From assembly GCF_000745895.1 (NCBI RefSeq), contig NZ_KN050771.1, forward strand, positions 1 through 64,000: DNA of 64,000 nt, in the 5' to 3' direction. Numbering within the stretch: position 1 is the stretch's first letter; the number at the start of each line of letters is the position of its first letter. A model generated the notes under the pieces. That model had not been told where the DNA came from, ran no database searches, and saw nothing but the letters and a program-made list of their open reading frames with translations. Origin of the DNA: Stenoxybacter acetivorans DSM 19021. Its GTDB lineage: Bacteria > Pseudomonadota > Gammaproteobacteria > Burkholderiales > Neisseriaceae. Shown in pieces: positions 62,111 to 64,000 of the stretch. Position numbers and translations under genes: made by a program.

Positions 62111-64000
62111 ATGTTCACCCACAACGACGACCCGTATCGGGATTTGGAAAATCTCAACAGCGCAGCGGCACAAGCCGTTATCAGCCATGCACAAACCGAA
62201 ACCCAAAAATACTTGGCAGACAAATCATGCTTGCGGCTCGCCGACGACATCACCGCCTTATTGCAAGACGAAAAGCAAATTCCATTCTGCCAAGAACACC
62301 GCGCCCGCATGTATCATTTTTATCAAAGCGATGATTACCCAAAAGGCGTGTACCGTGTTTGCGCTGCCGCGGGCTATCGCAGCGGGCTGCCTGAATGGGA
62401 AATTTTGTTTTCCGTGGTGGATTTTGATGAAATATTGGGCGATGATGTGCATTTGCAGGGCGTGTCGCACTACGAAGAAGCACCGCACCGTGTCCTGTTG
62501 AATTTAAGCAGCGGCGGCACTGATGCGGCATACACCGTGGAATTTGATTTGCGTGAGAAACACATTGTTGCCGGCGGCTTTCATTTCCCTTTGGGTAAAA
62601 ATCACATTGCTTGGCGCGATGAAAACAGCGTGTGGGTTTGCCCTGCATGGGACGAGCGGCAATTGAGCCAAGCGGGCTGCCCGCGCCAAGTGTGGCTGTT
62701 AACACGCGGACAGAATTTTGATGAAGCCTTGCCTGTTTACGAAATGGACGCCTCAGGCATGATGGTGAATGCTTGGCGGTATTTGGACGGACAAGGCACA
62801 CCCGCCGATTTTATCGAAGCGGCATCGGGATTTTTCAGCAAGCAGTATTTTCAGGCAGCCGCAGACGGCAGCCTATCCCCGCTGGCACTGCCGAATGATT
62901 GCGATATTGTCGGCTTTTTGGCGGGGCAGCTGCTGGTGCAATTAAGAAGCGATTGGCAGCGCAGCCACCGCCGTTTGCTTTCAGGCAGCCTGTTGGCAAT
63001 CAAACTGAATAAAGGTAAGCTGGGCGAAGCCGCCGTTTTATTTGAACCGCTTGACGGGCAAGCCATAGAATGCGTGGAAACCAGCCGCCAATTCATCATC
63101 ATTGTTTTTTTAGATCACGTAAACAGCTGCCTGAAATTGTGGCGTTTTGAACACGGCATTTGGCAAGAAACCGCCGCACCGCCGCTGCCACGCGGCGTAT
63201 TGGAAATCACCGATCAGCCGTGGGGCGGCGATGTGGTGTATTTGGCAGTGAGTGATTTTCTAACACCGTTAACACTCTACACACTGGATTTGCGCCAAAT
63301 GGAATTATCGGTGATGCGCCGCCAAAGTGCTCAATTCAATACCGGCGGCATTAGCGTTCACCAATTTCAGGCAGCCTCTGCCGACGGCACTTTGATTCCC
63401 TATTACCACGTCGGCAAAAACACAGGCAGCAGCACACCCACTTTGGTTTACGTGTACGGCGGTTTTGCCGAAGCACAATTGCCGCATTATTTGGGCGCGC
63501 TCGGTAAACATTGGTTGGAAAAAGGCTTCGCTTTTGTGCTGGCGAATGTACGCGGCGGCGGCGAATTGGGTGCGGCGTGGCACACGGCGGCACAGGGCGT
63601 AAACAAATACAAAAGCACAGACGATTTGCTCGCAGTGCTGCACGACTTGGCACAGCGCGGGCTAGCTGATGCGGCACACACCGCCGTTCAAGGCGGCAGC
63701 AACGGCGGCTTGGTGGCGGCATCGGCTTTTTGCCGTGAACCGAAAAGCATGGCGGCACTGGTGTGCGAAGTACCGCTCACCGACATGCTGCGCTATCCGT
63801 ATTTATCGGCAGGCGCGTTGTGGCTCGAAGAATACGGCAATCCCGAAAACGATGCCGACCACATCGCTTTGCGTGCTTTATCACCGTATCATCAGCTGAA
63901 TGAACAACAAAATTACCCGCCCGCATTCATCAGCACACACCTGAATGATGACCGCGTTCACCCCGCGCACGCCCTCAAATTTTATGCCCGCCTTGCCGCT
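62111..64000 (+). CDS. Prolyl oligopeptidase-family serine peptidase (S9), cut at right edge
   Basis: Open from an ATG at 62111 to the window end (630 codons, no stop). The N-terminal part forms the family's beta-propeller. The C-terminal hydrolase domain shows TLVYVYGGFA (near 448), NVRGGGELGAAWH (near 480), nucleophile GGSNGGL with Ser about 529, and HLNDDRVHP with the catalytic Asp near 614. The catalytic His lies beyond the edge. It resembles S9A peptidases that cleave after proline in short peptides. No classical ribosome site precedes the ATG; an uptake sequence (62095-62109) ends one base before it. Confidence 0.87.
   Translation, partial: MFTHNDDPYRDLENLNSAAAQAVISHAQTETQKYLADKSCLRLADDITALLQDEKQIPFCQEHRARMYHFYQSDDYPKGVYRVCAAAGYRSGLPEWEILFSVVDFDEILGDDVHLQGVSHYEEAPHRVLLNLSSGGTDAAYTVEFDLREKHIVAGGFHFPLGKNHIAWRDENSVWVCPAWDERQLSQAGCPRQVWLLTRGQNFDEALPVYEMDASGMMVNAWRYLDGQGTPADFIEAASGFFSKQYFQAAADGSLSPLALPNDCDIVGFLAGQLLVQLRSDWQRSHRRLLSGSLLAIKLNKGKLGEAAVLFEPLDGQAIECVETSRQFIIIVFLDHVNSCLKLWRFEHGIWQETAAPPLPRGVLEITDQPWGGDVVYLAVSDFLTPLTLYTLDLRQMELSVMRRQSAQFNTGGISVHQFQAASADGTLIPYYHVGKNTGSSTPTLVYVYGGFAEAQLPHYLGALGKHWLEKGFAFVLANVRGGGELGAAWHTAAQGVNKYKSTDDLLAVLHDLAQRGLADAAHTAVQGGSNGGLVAASAFCREPKSMAALVCEVPLTDMLRYPYLSAGALWLEEYGNPENDADHIALRALSPYHQLNEQQNYPPAFISTHLNDDRVHPAHALKFYARLAA

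Overview
The window reads as a chromosomal contig of a member of the Neisseriaceae. The 12-mer AGGCTGCCTGAA (or its complement) is scattered through genes and intergenic hairpins and behaves as a DNA uptake sequence (DUS). From memory, this is the dialect of the Simonsiella/Alysiella/Kingella side of the family rather than the ATGCCGTCTGAA of pathogenic Neisseria. Gene content agrees: an mtrR-mtrCDE efflux locus, a MisR/MisS-like two-component system, and the GNA1162-type lipoprotein operon. The species cannot be fixed from this sequence.

Layout. 1-1 kb: left-edge ISAs1-family transposase start, a broken cca fragment and a lipoprotein phosphatase. 1-19 kb: housekeeping genes (SWIM/SNF2 helicase, class II amidotransferase, CsgG/DUF4810/DUF799 lipoprotein operon, lolA, uvrD, glnS, tRNA-Leu, lptE-holA, roadblock protein, H-NS, prlC, gamma carbonic anhydrase plus a tiny coupled lipoprotein). 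19.3-27.0 kb: an acquired island with no DUS, entered through an IS5/Dam-methylase scar. It holds a three-domain AraC regulator, a divergent M20 amidohydrolase and two tandemly duplicated MFS transporters. 27-39 kb: mutL, dedA, gapA, glnK-amtB, a YefM/RelE-type toxin-antitoxin pair between two copies of a palindromic repeat, an Aer-like PAS protein, MisS/MisR and phosphoglucomutase. 39-47.8 kb: a mosaic stretch with an IS30 remnant, a low-GC EamA transporter, an esterase, a LURP-one-like protein, an IS1595 remnant joined to truncated foreign genes, an aldehyde dehydrogenase, tRNA-Pro and an amino-acid permease interrupted by an amber codon. 47.9-64 kb: mtrEDC with divergent mtrR, an orphan substrate-binding lipoprotein, apaG, pgpA-thiL, typA, trxB and a prolyl-oligopeptidase running off the right edge.

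The most interesting observations are these. (1) Two copies (30.95 and 56.15 kb) of an unrecognised 140-160 bp miniature element have inverted ends flanked by TA and an apical hairpin with a compensatory base-pair change. (2) The island regulator carries a GH39-like domain that appears to have lost its catalytic acid/base motif, and it faces three perfectly phased 11-bp repeats in front of the amidohydrolase. (3) A 24-bp direct repeat copies the first codons of the aldehyde dehydrogenase on both sides of a mosaic insertion. No CRISPR array, prophage or complete defence system was seen.
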